The translations under genes and the position numbers were made by a program. The notes below the pieces were generated by a model. It saw nothing but the letters and a program-made list of their open reading frames with translations, did no database searches and was not told where the DNA came from. Below are positions 44,824-53,451 of a stretch of 64,000 nucleotides of DNA, in pieces. Source of the stretch: Microtetraspora glauca (GTDB lineage Bacteria > Actinomycetota > Actinomycetes > Streptosporangiales > Streptosporangiaceae); assembly GCA_001570385.1 (NCBI GenBank), contig BBYL01000019.1, positions 124,001 through 188,000 on the forward strand, in the 5' to 3' direction. Position 1 is the first letter of the stretch. Each line of letters starts with the position of its first letter.

Positions 44824-46746
44824 TCAGGGGCCGACGCGGTACGGGCGCATCATCTCGTTGTCCTCGTGTTCCAGGATGTGGCAGTGCCAGACGAACAGGC
44901 CCGGCCGGTCGAATACGGCGACGATGCGCGTGATTTCCCGCGGGTAGGCGATGACGGTGTCCTTCGGTCCGGCCTCCCAACGCTCCGCGGGACGTGGGGC
45001 GCCGCCGAACGGCTGGCGGCCGACGACCCTGAACTCCACCTCGTGGACGTGGATCGGATGCGCGTCCCCGGTGAAGTTGTGAAACTCCCACGTCTCTGTG
45101 GCGCCAACCTCGGGGTTCTCCGTCACGGGATCGGACCACATCTGTGCCCTGCCGGTGCCGTCGGCCGTGCCGAGGAGCACAGCCGATGATCCCCCGCCGG
45201 GGATGGCCGCCGACATGTGCTCGAGCAGGGCGAGCTTCCGAGTCCGGGTAGCCGCGCCGATCGGCGGCACCGCCGGAAGGGTGAGCCGGCCGGGGGGCAC
45301 GGTCGTGTCCGGCCCGGCGAGTGGTCCTACGAGGAACTTCATCACCTGTCCCGTGATGGCGGGGTCGGCGGGCGCGGCCGCAGAGCTCCCGTTGAAGGCC
45401 CCGTCGGGGGCCTCGTTGATCAGGTAGAGCTGTGTGCCCTCCCGCGAGCCGGTGAAGTCGACGATCACGTCGGCCCGCTCGGCCGGCGCCAGCAGCAGCG
45501 TGCCAAGTTCCACAGGGACCGGCAGGAAGCCGCCGTCCCCTCCGATCTGCCAGAAAGGCAGCGCCGCGGCCACCGGGCGCTTCCCGCGAGGGTTCGCCAC
45601 GATCTTGAGTTTCAGGAAGCGGGAGTTGCAACCGTTGAGGAACCGCAACCGGAAACGGCGCGGTTCGACCGTCAGGACCGGCCAGGTCCGGCCGTTCGCC
45701 ATCATGGTGGTGCCGTAGAACTCTGGATTCCAGATGGGGGGCACGTCGCTGCCCGGGATGTACGGCCCGGCGAAGTGGTCGAAGGCGGCGCGGCCCGCCG
45801 GGTAGAGGAGCGAACCGTCCGCGGCGAACGATCGGTCCTGAATGACGATGGGTATCTCGTAATGCTTCGTGCCGCTTGGGTCGCCGAGCGCCGGCGCGGG
45901 ACCCGGCAGCACACCGGCCGGGAGGTCCTCGGTTCCGCCGCGTAGCAGGTAGAAGCCGGTCAGCCCCGCGTACACGTTGAGCCTCGTGATTCCCAAGGTG
46001 TGGTCGTGGTACCACATCGTGGCGGCCCGCTGGTCGTTCTCGTAGCGGAACACCGCGGCGCCCGGCCTCCAGGAGACGCCGTACCCGCTCGCGAACGTTT
46101 CCGCGTAGTCGGCGTACTTCGACCCTTCGGTCGCGTAACCCGCTGGGACGTTGCGCGCCGCCGGCAGGTACCACGCCTCGGGGAAGCCGTCGCTGTGCTC
46201 CGCGTTGCGCCCGCCATGGAGGTGGGTGATGATCGGCACCGGCCCGCGATAACGGTCCGGGGTCGCGATGAACGACGGGCGCGAGTCCCGCCCCGCGACC
46301 CCGCCGGCGGGGTTGGCCCAGTGCAGCGTCGGGTCCACCGGAAGCAGGTGCGGCAGCGCGTCGCCGTTGCTGTCCGTCAGCTCGTTCACCCAGGTGACCT
46401 CCACGGGGCGGCCGAACCCCGCCTCCAGGGTGGGGCCCGGCGAGCCGAAGGTCTCCGGGTGAAGTACCGATCCATACCCCCAGACCGTGGTCGGCGGGCT
46501 GCCGGGCGGCAGGATTTGCTGCCGGAACTGCCGGACGCCGATGGTGTAGCGGTCCACCACGCCGCCCGCCGGGGAGACCGGGGGCATCACGGGCGGAACC
46601 GCCAGCGGTGTGACGTACTTGTCGATCGACGCCGGATCCATCATCCCGTCCGGCACCGCACCGGGCCGCCATGCCGCGGCGCCCTCCAGGAGAAGCGCTC
46701 CGGCTCCGCCCATGCCGGCCTTCAAGAACTGCCGCCTCGTGATCAT
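44824..46746 (-). CDS. Multicopper oxidase, CotA/bilirubin-oxidase type, Tat-exported
   Basis: A 640-residue exported multicopper oxidase. The N-terminus carries a twin-arginine signal (TRRQFLKAGMGGAGALLL), so the folded protein with its copper is exported. Copper ligands: HLHGG (about 174), WYHDHTLG (about 244), HPIHVHEVEF (about 562) and HCHILEHEDNEMM (about 618-630), the last holding the type-1 site with Met. The pattern matches spore-coat laccase CotA, bilirubin oxidase and phenoxazinone synthase. Likely oxidises phenolics or metals outside the cell. A weak DosR-like site (GGGACCCGATTCCTC, 46770-46784) precedes it. Confidence 0.95.
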   Translation of the reverse strand: MITRRQFLKAGMGGAGALLLEGAAAWRPGAVPDGMMDPASIDKYVTPLAVPPVMPPVSPAGGVVDRYTIGVRQFRQQILPPGSPPTTVWGYGSVLHPETFGSPGPTLEAGFGRPVEVTWVNELTDSNGDALPHLLPVDPTLHWANPAGGVAGRDSRPSFIATPDRYRGPVPIITHLHGGRNAEHSDGFPEAWYLPAARNVPAGYATEGSKYADYAETFASGYGVSWRPGAAVFRYENDQRAATMWYHDHTLGITRLNVYAGLTGFYLLRGGTEDLPAGVLPGPAPALGDPSGTKHYEIPIVIQDRSFAADGSLLYPAGRAAFDHFAGPYIPGSDVPPIWNPEFYGTTMMANGRTWPVLTVEPRRFRLRFLNGCNSRFLKLKIVANPRGKRPVAAALPFWQIGGDGGFLPVPVELGTLLLAPAERADVIVDFTGSREGTQLYLINEAPDGAFNGSSAAAPADPAITGQVMKFLVGPLAGPDTTVPPGRLTLPAVPPIGAATRTRKLALLEHMSAAIPGGGSSAVLLGTADGTGRAQMWSDPVTENPEVGATETWEFHNFTGDAHPIHVHEVEFRVVGRQPFGGAPRPAERWEAGPKDTVIAYPREITRIVAVFDRPGLFVWHCHILEHEDNEMMRPYRVGP

Positions 46747-46945
46747 GCGCCCCCCTGCGGTGGCCCAAGGGACCCGATTCCTCTGTTACTACCCGTTGTC
46801 GCCGGTCAACCGGACGATCACCCCGGCCGTGCCGGAGTCGGGCGAGGAACACCCGCAGCGATGGGGCCTGACGGTCGGCGAGCCGGATACCCGCCAGCAC
46901 GGGACACGGTCCTAGGCGATCTCCGCGCTGTACATGGCCTCGTCG

Positions 46946-47380
46946 TCAGTCCAGCGCGTAGACGCGGTGGACGAACTCGGCGAGCTTGGTGTCGGACAGC
47001 TCCTTGGCGAGGTCGGCTTCGCTGATCATGCCGAGGAGGCGGTGGCTTTCGATCACAGGCAACCGCTTGATGTGGTGCTCCTCCATCGTGAACAGCGCCT
47101 CATCGATGCTGGCGTCGGCGTCCACCCACACCAGGCCGCGGGCCAGCTCGCCGGCGGTGGTCTGGTCGATGTCCCTACCCTGGGCGCAGCACATGACCAC
47201 GATGTCGCGGTCGGTGATGATGCCCTTGAGTCGGTCGTCGTCTCCGCAGATCGGTAGTGCGCCCACACCCAGGTCGCACATCATCTGTGAGGCGGTGCGC
47301 AGGCTGTCGTGTTCGCCAACGCACTGAACCCCTTCGTGCATCACGTCTCGGGCCTTCTTCCCGGTTTGCGCGGTGCTCAT
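46946..47380 (-). CDS. CBS-domain pair protein (Hrp1-like)
   Basis: A 144-residue Bateman-module protein: KKARDVMHEGVQCVGEHDSL, VGALPICGDDDRLKGIITD, then IKRLPVIESHRLLGMISEAD. Closely related to the CBS gene at 22554-22979, and like Hrp1 it has Cys near the N-terminus. ATG 47380 follows GGAGG and overlaps the stop of an upstream 77-codon ORF (ATGA). The strong DosR-like site at 47676-47690 lies upstream in the same direction. Confidence 0.9.
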   Translation of the reverse strand: MSTAQTGKKARDVMHEGVQCVGEHDSLRTASQMMCDLGVGALPICGDDDRLKGIITDRDIVVMCCAQGRDIDQTTAGELARGLVWVDADASIDEALFTMEEHHIKRLPVIESHRLLGMISEADLAKELSDTKLAEFVHRVYALD

Positions 47381-47610
47381 CGCTGCCTCCAAACGCCGAT
47401 GAACTGCTTACAGGGCTGATAGAGAACCGAAGTCAGGTGGCGCCCTCCGTTTCCCGTACGCGCCGCCACTCCTGGTCGACGTTCTGCGGCGGACGTCGAC
47501 GTTGGCTTGCGCGGCGCAAGGGCGCGCCACGGGTCCGCCGAGGTGCTGAGCTTCACCCGGGCGTACGGCACGAGCTCGTGGGGCCCGGCTCCGGACTCGT
47601 GACGCGTCAT
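47377..47610 (-). CDS. Small ORF (77 aa) coupled to CBS gene, unknown
   Basis: ATG 47610 with GAAGGTGG upstream. The product starts MTRHESGAGPHELVPYARV, is basic and Ser/Arg-rich, and has no family that I recognise. It ends by an ATGA overlap with the CBS gene. The ribosome-binding site, overlap and upstream DosR-like site support it; the low-complexity composition argues against it. It could be the remnant of a longer gene. Confidence 0.35.
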   Translation of the reverse strand: MTRHESGAGPHELVPYARVKLSTSADPWRALAPRKPTSTSAAERRPGVAARTGNGGRHLTSVLYQPCKQFIGVWRQR

Positions 47611-47675
47611 CGGATCCCACCTTCTATGGGACGTGTCCTGCTCTCCAGCATCCCGGGGCGCAGGTCATCGTCCCA

Positions 47676-47690
47676 GGGACTTCTGTCCAT
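47676..47690. promoter_or_regulatory. DosR-box-like site, strong, possibly bidirectional
   Basis: GGGACTTCTGTCCAT has both half-sites of the DosR palindrome at correct spacing. It sits 65 bp upstream of the small ORF and CBS gene (minus) and 209 bp upstream of the stomatin-like gene (plus). Confidence 0.55.
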
Positions 47691-47835
47691 CCGATGTGGG
47701 ACCTTACGCCGTTTCCGCAGGTCGGCGGGTCGGCCGCTCCCGGCGGATCCGGACCTGGTCTGGACCGATGCACGCCGATTCCGTGGCCGATCCGGGCCAT
47801 AGGCGACCCGATTGGACCTGGGACCCGCGAGACCA

Positions 47836-47850
47836 GGGGCTTAGGTCCCT
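47836..47850 (+). promoter_or_regulatory. DosR-box-like site, best match in the window
   Basis: GGGGCTTAGGTCCCT differs from the DosR core GGGACTTNNGTCCCT at one defined base (G for A at position 4). It is 48 bp upstream of the ATG of the stomatin-like gene, a typical spacing for an activator site overlapping the -35 region. Confidence 0.65.
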
Positions 47851-47898
47851 AGCTGCGGCGGTTCCGGGAGCGCAGCGTGGTTGAGAAGGGAGTTTCCA

Positions 47899-48648
47899 AT
47901 GCCGAATCTTGGTGTCGCCATCGTGCGGCAGTATGAGCGCGGCGTGGTGTTCCGGCTGGGTGAGGTCCGCAACGTCCGCGAGCCTGGGCTGCGCTTCATG
48001 ATTCCGCTGGTGGATCGGATGCGGAAAGTGAGCCTGCGCACCGTGACCATGCCCATCCCGTCGCAGCAGATCATCACCCGCGACAACGTCTCCATCGGCG
48101 TCGCCGCGGTCGCGTACTACCGCCGCGTCGACCCGGTGAAATCGATCGTCGAGATCGAGAACGTGGAGGCCGCCGTCGGCCAGATCGCGCAGACGACAGT
48201 CCGCAACGTCGTCGGACGCTCCCTGCTGGACCAGGTCCTCACCGACACGGAGAAACTCAACGAGTCGATCAAGCAGATCCTCGACCGCATCACACAGCAA
48301 TGGGGCGTGTTCGTCCTCCTCGTGGAACTCAAGGACATCGAACTGCCGCCGACCATGCAGCGGGCGATGGCCCGCCAGGCCGAAGCCGAGCGCGAGAAGC
48401 GAGCGAAGATCATCGCGGCTGAGGGCGAGGCGCTGTCCGCCGGACGCCTGGCGGAGGCCGCCGACGTCATGGCCGACCACCCCATCGCGTTGCAGCTGCG
48501 TAACCTGCAGGTACTCAGCGAGATCGCCGTGGAGCACAACTCCACGATCGTGTTCCCCGCCCAGTTCCTCAGCAGCGTCCGCGCGGTGAAGCGGTTCGTG
48601 AGCAAGGAACGCCCCGAACACGCCGAGGCGCCGACGCTCGTGCCTTGA
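47899..48648 (+). CDS. SPFH/band-7 (stomatin-like) protein without a membrane helix
   Basis: A 249-residue slipin-type SPFH protein. Core motifs: VRQYERGVVFRLGEVR, GLRFMIPLVDRM, QQIITRDNVSIGVAAVAYYR and RNVVGRSLLDQVLTD; then a Glu/Arg/Ala helix (ARQAEAEREKRAKIIAAEGE). Stomatins normally begin with a hydrophobic hairpin, but here residues 1-9 go straight into the SPFH domain, so it is probably soluble or peripheral. No NfeD partner gene is present. ATG 47899 has AAGGGAG upstream; the in-frame start at 47881 lacks one. A near-perfect DosR-like site precedes it. Confidence 0.93.
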   Translation: MPNLGVAIVRQYERGVVFRLGEVRNVREPGLRFMIPLVDRMRKVSLRTVTMPIPSQQIITRDNVSIGVAAVAYYRRVDPVKSIVEIENVEAAVGQIAQTTVRNVVGRSLLDQVLTDTEKLNESIKQILDRITQQWGVFVLLVELKDIELPPTMQRAMARQAEAEREKRAKIIAAEGEALSAGRLAEAADVMADHPIALQLRNLQVLSEIAVEHNSTIVFPAQFLSSVRAVKRFVSKERPEHAEAPTLVP

Positions 48649-48717
48649 AAACTCCTGACGCGACGAGCCGACAGACACCGGGTGACCGGTGGTGCACCGG
48701 GAGCAGTGTGAGCGCCG

Positions 48718-48912
48718 GAGACCTCGAGTACCTCGGAGGAGAGGGCGATGGAGCGCCGGGGCTGTTTGCCTTCGGGGGGCCGAGTTTGAACGTGCTGTCG
48801 GCCTGTCGCTTCCAGGCCCGCCGTACGCGCAAGGTCGGGACGGGCTTGCCGAGGGCGCCGCTGTCGCGTACCTGCAAGGCGGCGAGTTCCGCGTAGCGCA
48901 GGCCGGTGCCGA
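48718..48912 (-). pseudogene. Tyrosine integrase remnant
   Basis: The minus-strand frame shows the core of a phage-type tyrosine recombinase: GTGLRYAELAALQVRD (with the first catalytic Arg of box I), then LRVRRAWKRQADSTFKLGPP. A frameshift around 48755 is needed to reach the next family segment, RRSIALSSEVLE. The N-terminal domain and the C-terminal HxxR/Tyr part are missing. It lies next to a tRNA-Gly 3' end, so an integrated element once ended here. Confidence 0.75.
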
Positions 48913-49015
48913 ATTGCAAAGATCGTCCGTGGTCTGGTGATCCCACGGTGAGCCCGTGAAGATCAAAACTGTGGGCGATGATCACGGGATCTTCTGGTCA
49001 GGGGCGATACAAGCG

Positions 49016-49040
49016 TGGAGCGGGTGACGGGAATCGAACC
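49016..49040 (-). other. tRNA-Gly 3' end fragment (attachment-site-like)
   Basis: Read on the minus strand, these 25 bases are GGTTCGATTCCCGTC followed by ACCCGCTCCA: the T-loop, T-stem and acceptor 3' strand of a tRNA, with encoded CCA. They fit actinobacterial tRNA-Gly, which begins GCGGGTG. The rest of the tRNA is replaced by tandem repeats. tRNA 3' ends are usual integration sites for actinobacterial elements, and an integrase remnant is 100 bp away. Confidence 0.7.
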
Positions 49041-49097
49041 GTCACCCGCCACTCGTCACGTCACCCGCCACTCGTCACGTCACCCGCCACTCCTCAT
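49041..49097. repeat. Three tandem copies of a 19-bp unit
   Basis: GTCACCCGCCACTCGTCAC at 49041-49059 and 49060-49078, and a variant at 49079-49097. Each contains GTCACCCGC, the same as the tRNA acceptor stem next door. The array ends at the stop of the LLM oxidoreductase gene. Confidence 0.85.
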
Positions 49098-49098
49098 G

Positions 49099-49938
49099 TC
49101 ACTCGCCCCGCATGTCGGCGAGCGCCGACTCGAAGGCGTCCATCTCGCGCTCGATCCGGCCGAGCCCGGCGGACGGAAGCCATGCCATCACGCGTGACAC
49201 CCCGGCCTTCTCGCACTCCTCCAGTACGGCGGGGTCCGAGGGGGCCGACAGCATCACGATCCGGATGAGCCTGCCCGCGTCGTCCGCCCGGCCGAGCAGT
49301 TCGGGGACCCGCTCCAGGACGCCGGGACCGTAGTTCGGCAGCCAGGCGTCGCCGTACGCGAGGACGCGGTCGAAGACGCGGGGACCGGTTCCGCCCACCA
49401 GGATCGGCGGGTACGGCTGCTGGGCCGGTTTGGGCCACGACCACATCGGGCCGAACGACACGAACTCGCCGTGGTACTCGGCGTCGCCGTGCGTCCAGAT
49501 CCGTCGCATCGCCTCGATGTGCTCCTTCATCACGGCGAACCTGCGGGCGGGATCGACCCCGTGATTGCGGATCTCCGGATCGTTCCAGCCCGCGCCCACG
49601 CCGAGCTCGAACCGCCCGCCGGTGAGGGTGTCGACGCTGGCCACCGCCTTGGCGAGCGCGATCGGCTCGTGCTGCGGGATGAGGCAGATCGCGGTGCCCA
49701 CCCGCAGCCGGGTCGTGGCCGTGCCCGCGGCCGTGCACGCCACCAGCGGGTCGTGGGTGTGCCAGTATCTGCGCGGCAGCGGCCCTCCGTCCGGCCCCAG
49801 AGGCGTGGCGCCGGTCACCGGGATGTGGGTGTGCTCGCTGAACATCAGCGCGACGTGGCCCCGTTCCTCGACCACCCGGGCGAGCGTGGCGGGATCGACG
49901 GCGTCGTGCGTGGCGAAGTAGCCAAAGCCGGAGTCCAT
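49099..49938 (-). CDS. LLM-class F420-dependent oxidoreductase
   Basis: A 279-residue luciferase-like monooxygenase-fold enzyme. Motifs: LMFSEHTHIP, RLRVGTAICLIPQHEPI, KAVASVDTLTGGRFELGVGAGWN and PPILVGGTGPRVFDRVL. The GVGAGWN segment is typical of F420-dependent members, which use the deazaflavin cofactor of actinobacteria. The substrate is unknown. ATG 49938 starts the domain, so the longer frame upstream is not used. Its 3' end lies at the edge of the tRNA-Gly/repeat scar. Confidence 0.93.
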   Translation of the reverse strand: MDSGFGYFATHDAVDPATLARVVEERGHVALMFSEHTHIPVTGATPLGPDGGPLPRRYWHTHDPLVACTAAGTATTRLRVGTAICLIPQHEPIALAKAVASVDTLTGGRFELGVGAGWNDPEIRNHGVDPARRFAVMKEHIEAMRRIWTHGDAEYHGEFVSFGPMWSWPKPAQQPYPPILVGGTGPRVFDRVLAYGDAWLPNYGPGVLERVPELLGRADDAGRLIRIVMLSAPSDPAVLEECEKAGVSRVMAWLPSAGLGRIEREMDAFESALADMRGE

Positions 49939-50085
49939 CGCCCCAGCGTAAGCCGGAGGACGAGCATGGCCCGGGGACGACACTCGGCACATCCGCGCAG
50001 GTCCGGCCGTGTATCGGTGCTCACCATGCCCCATGGCGGCACATGCGCCGCCGGGTCGCCCACCACGACGACGCGCCGCCGCCTG

Positions 50086-52842
50086 TCAGTTCGCGGGGAC
50101 CGCGTCCTCGGCGGGGACACGGGCGGGGAGCGGGGCGAGGGCCAGCGCCGCGACCAGGTCGGCGGCGTCGAGCATGCGCACCTCGGCCGGGTCGAGAGAG
50201 CCCGGGTGCAGCGCGTACACCTGCGCGCCCTCCCGGATCCCGACCCCGCCACCGAGTTCGCCCCCGGCTCCGGCGCTGTCACCGGCGTCGACGAGTACGG
50301 CGAACTCCGCGCCACCGAGCGACGTGCCGGACGACTCGCCCCGCGACGTACCGAGCGCGTCCTCGTACGGCGGAGCGGCGGCGTCGCCGACCGCCCCCGA
50401 CGAGGGCTCCGCCCGCCCGGCCTCGTGCGATTCCGTCAGCCGCGCGGCGAATTCGGCGCTCTCCTCGTCGTCTCCCCGGACATAGTGGCCACGCGACCCG
50501 TCACGGTGCCGTACGATCACCCGCCGAGCGCGGGCGGCGGCGTGCCAGCGGGCGACCTCCCAGAGGGTCACCCGCTCGCCCAGACCGTACGCGTCCTCCA
50601 GCGTCGAGCCGAGCCGGGCGAGCTGCCCGTGGTAGGCCCAGACGTCGTGCATGAACCCGGACGTGGACAGGTTGAGGTCGGCCCAGCGCATGGTCCGCGA
50701 CCACAGGTCGGCGACGAACGGCACCAGGATCTTGGCGGACCCGGTCAGGTCGAACCGTTGCCGTACGGCGAACGGGTCGAACGCGACACCGTTGCGCGCG
50801 TCGGAGGAGTCGAGGAAACCGGCGAAACCGCGGACGAGCCGCTCGAAGGGCACGTCGTTGTAGCTGAAGACGATGGGCACCGCGTACCGCGCGCCGTCCT
50901 CGCGCAGCGACTCGATGTCGAGATCCACGAACTCCGAGGCGCCGAGCGGCTCGGGCGCGGAGGTGAGGTCGCCGGAATGGACGGCGGCGTCTCCTCCCAC
51001 CCGTAGGTTGGTGTAGTCGCAGAGATCGACGAACGACCAGCGCGTGTCGAACAGCGCGACCGAAAGGTCCAGGTCCACGCGCTCGCCGTCCGGTTCCGCC
51101 CAGTGCAGGAACAGCCGGAGACGGTCCCCCGAGGGGATCGGCCGCACGCTGCCGCGTGTGAGCCGTACCAGCGTCGCGGAGGCGGAGCGCTCGGCGGCGG
51201 GCGCGTGCAGGTCGGCGAGTCCCTCGTCGAGCAGCGCGAGCTCCACGGGCGGAAGCGCGGCGGCCCGGCGCAGCATCTCGGCGTCGATGGCGGCCGTGAC
51301 CGACGCGACCACCTGGTCGGGGATCGGGGCGCGGTCGTCCGGCTCCGTCCAGATCCGCGCGGATCCGCCGCGTGGGAGGAACATGCGGCTGCCACCCGGC
51401 GGAGTGCGTACCTGACCGAGCGCGGCGATCAGCACCCCGGGAGACACCCGGGGCGCCGCTTCGGCCACCGCCGCGGCGAGCGGCTCGGCGGGAACGCGCC
51501 GGGCCAGATGCGCGACGCGCCGGGCGAGCTCTCCCGGCCGCGTTCCGAGCAGCGTGAGAGCCGTGGCGTGGTCGCCGTCGCGGAGCGCCGTCTCGACTCG
51601 GGAGGCCAGGCCGCTCGCGCGAAGCCGTACACCGTCGAACCGCAGCAGGCCGGGGTACGCGGCGGCGCGGTCCAGCAGCGCCTTGGCGAGCGGGCCGCCG
51701 CCGTCCAGCCGGGTGCCGCGCAGCGCGGCGAAGGCCAGCGCGGCGTCCGGATGACGGGTGTGGTGCTCGTGCGGGTGCAGCACCTCGGCCATGTGCTTCC
51801 ACGCCTCGGGATGGCGGTGGAGGTCCTCGATCAGGTACGGCACGGGCATGCGGTCGAGATGGGACAACAGGGCGCGCCGGATCGCCCTGGACAGGCTGCT
51901 CCTGCGCGGAAGCCGCTCGCGCAGTCCCGGGTCGCCGCCCATCAGCGCGGTCAGCAGGCGCAGCACGTCGGTCGCGCTGTCGACGTACCGGTCCAGGAGT
52001 TCGGGTACGGCGTCGCCGCCGTGCCGCATGGCCGCCGCGAGGACGACGGCGCGTGTCTCGCGCACCGGGATCCGCTCGGGCAGCCAGCTGGTGGCACGCG
52101 GCCAGAATTCCCGGACCAGGACGCCGACGGTCGTCAGGTCCTCCTTGCGGAGCGGTGTCTGCCGGGACAGCAGCGCGCGCAGGTGGTCGCGAGCGGTCTC
52201 GGCGGGATCGGCGCACAGCGACAACAGGGTGGCGACCCGGGACATGGACCCGTTCGCGGCGCCGGCCTCGGCCACGGGGTCGTCGGCGGGCCGCAGGAAC
52301 GGGTCGTCCGGATCGACGCGGCGGTGGCAGATCGGGCAGGCGCTGAAGTCGGAGCCGTCCCAGCAGGCCCGGCAGACGAGATGGGCGCACGGCGAGACCG
52401 GATGTACGGTGGTGACCAGCCCGCACAGCACGCAGGGCTGCTCGGGCCGTTGCAGCAGGAGCGTGAACACGCGCCGCACGTAGAACTCGGCGGTGTCGGC
52501 GGGCACGCTCGCCGGGAAGTTCCGGAACAGCGGAACGTGCTCCACGTAGCCGCCGAGTTCGGCGAGGACACCGTGGATGAGATGCCCTCCCGCGTTGGCG
52601 AGCTCGTCGGCGGTCAGCTCGGACAGCGCCCGGCGCAGCGAGGCCGACAGCACGTATCCGAGCTGGAAGAGATCGGCTTCGAGCGCCGCGAGGCCGTCCT
52701 CGCACGAGGGCGTGCGATCGGCGCCCTCCTGCTTACGCGGATGCGGCGCGGTCCCGGCGAATGCGGGTGCCGGATCCCGGGCGAGGAGGCCGGGCGCGAC
52801 CAGACGGTGCCGCCGCAGCAGCATCTCGGCCAGTCCGTTCAT
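50086..52842 (-). CDS. RING-domain protein of the MXAN_6230/SCO0854 type with TerD-like C-terminal part
   Basis: A 918-residue protein. At about residues 137-178 it has a RING finger: CVLCG...CAHLVCRACW...CPICHRRVD (C3HC4-like spacing). The middle (about 200-560) is helical and Arg/Leu-rich. The C-terminal part (about 600-740) has TerD-like signatures (RVDLDLSVALFD, a HSGD turn, and FVDLDIESLRE). This arrangement matches the bacterial MXAN_6230/SCO0854 family. RING fingers in bacteria are rare outside effectors; ubiquitin-ligase activity is not implied. TerD domains bind Ca2+ and belong to stress-response systems. Monocistronic; ATG 52842. Confidence 0.85.
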   Translation of the reverse strand: MNGLAEMLLRRHRLVAPGLLARDPAPAFAGTAPHPRKQEGADRTPSCEDGLAALEADLFQLGYVLSASLRRALSELTADELANAGGHLIHGVLAELGGYVEHVPLFRNFPASVPADTAEFYVRRVFTLLLQRPEQPCVLCGLVTTVHPVSPCAHLVCRACWDGSDFSACPICHRRVDPDDPFLRPADDPVAEAGAANGSMSRVATLLSLCADPAETARDHLRALLSRQTPLRKEDLTTVGVLVREFWPRATSWLPERIPVRETRAVVLAAAMRHGGDAVPELLDRYVDSATDVLRLLTALMGGDPGLRERLPRRSSLSRAIRRALLSHLDRMPVPYLIEDLHRHPEAWKHMAEVLHPHEHHTRHPDAALAFAALRGTRLDGGGPLAKALLDRAAAYPGLLRFDGVRLRASGLASRVETALRDGDHATALTLLGTRPGELARRVAHLARRVPAEPLAAAVAEAAPRVSPGVLIAALGQVRTPPGGSRMFLPRGGSARIWTEPDDRAPIPDQVVASVTAAIDAEMLRRAAALPPVELALLDEGLADLHAPAAERSASATLVRLTRGSVRPIPSGDRLRLFLHWAEPDGERVDLDLSVALFDTRWSFVDLCDYTNLRVGGDAAVHSGDLTSAPEPLGASEFVDLDIESLREDGARYAVPIVFSYNDVPFERLVRGFAGFLDSSDARNGVAFDPFAVRQRFDLTGSAKILVPFVADLWSRTMRWADLNLSTSGFMHDVWAYHGQLARLGSTLEDAYGLGERVTLWEVARWHAAARARRVIVRHRDGSRGHYVRGDDEESAEFAARLTESHEAGRAEPSSGAVGDAAAPPYEDALGTSRGESSGTSLGGAEFAVLVDAGDSAGAGGELGGGVGIREGAQVYALHPGSLDPAEVRMLDAADLVAALALAPLPARVPAEDAVPAN

Positions 52843-52984
52843 GATCGCCCTCCCTCACGCCGGACAGCAGGAAGGGGCGGAGAGCGGACGCGCTAGATCA
52901 TTAAAAGATGAGAAGGAAGCACGTCCAGGAGCCGCCCCTTGATCGCCAACACTACTGGTGAAACGGGCGGGTTTGTCCAGTCGA

Positions 52985-53410
52985 TTACCCTCGATCATCC
53001 GAGGCGGCCACCCGAGCCGCCCGCCTGAGGCGCGGTACCACCGGGAGACCGGCGGCGGCCCAGGCGCGGAAACCGCCCACGAGGTCGGTCGCCCGGCGCA
53101 TCCCCAGCATGTGCAACGTGGCGGCGGCCAGGCTCGAGCTGTATCCCTCGTCGCACATGACGATCACGTGCAGGTCATGGCCACCGGGCAGGGGAAGCCG
53201 CCACTCCGACGCCGGATCGAGCCGCCACTCCAGCACGTTCCTGCCGATGACCAACGCGCCGGGGACCTCGCCGTCCGCCTCGCGCTGCTCCAGCGGCCGC
53301 GTGTCGACGAGCACGGCCCCCTCCCGCATCGCCGCCGCGGCCCGCACCGGGTCCAGCCGCGCCAGGCGAGATCTGGCCTCGGCGAGGAGCTGGTCGATTG
53401 TGCGTCGCAT
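52985..53410 (-). CDS. Rhodanese-like domain protein
   Basis: A 141-residue single rhodanese domain: VLVDTRPLEQREADGEVPGA and the active-site loop VMCDEGYSSSLAA with the catalytic Cys, then DLVGGFRAWAAAGLPV. It can move sulfane sulfur via a persulfide. ATG 53410 is only 42 bp from the divergent formate dehydrogenase start, so they share a promoter region. Formate dehydrogenases need sulfuration of their Mo/W cofactor (FdhD in E. coli); a role of this protein there is only a guess. Confidence 0.9.
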   Translation of the reverse strand: MRRTIDQLLAEARSRLARLDPVRAAAAMREGAVLVDTRPLEQREADGEVPGALVIGRNVLEWRLDPASEWRLPLPGGHDLHVIVMCDEGYSSSLAAATLHMLGMRRATDLVGGFRAWAAAGLPVVPRLRRAARVAASDDRG

Positions 53411-53451
53411 GGGGGCGATTAGACCGGACAGAGGCGGGCAGGACACGCATC

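Noticed and set aside
48985..49040. A complete tRNA-Gly gene
   Set aside because: Only the T-loop to CCA part is there; D-arm and anticodon arm are replaced by repeats.
49041..49097. CRISPR array
   Set aside because: Units are 19 bp and contiguous, with no spacers; this is a simple tandem repeat.
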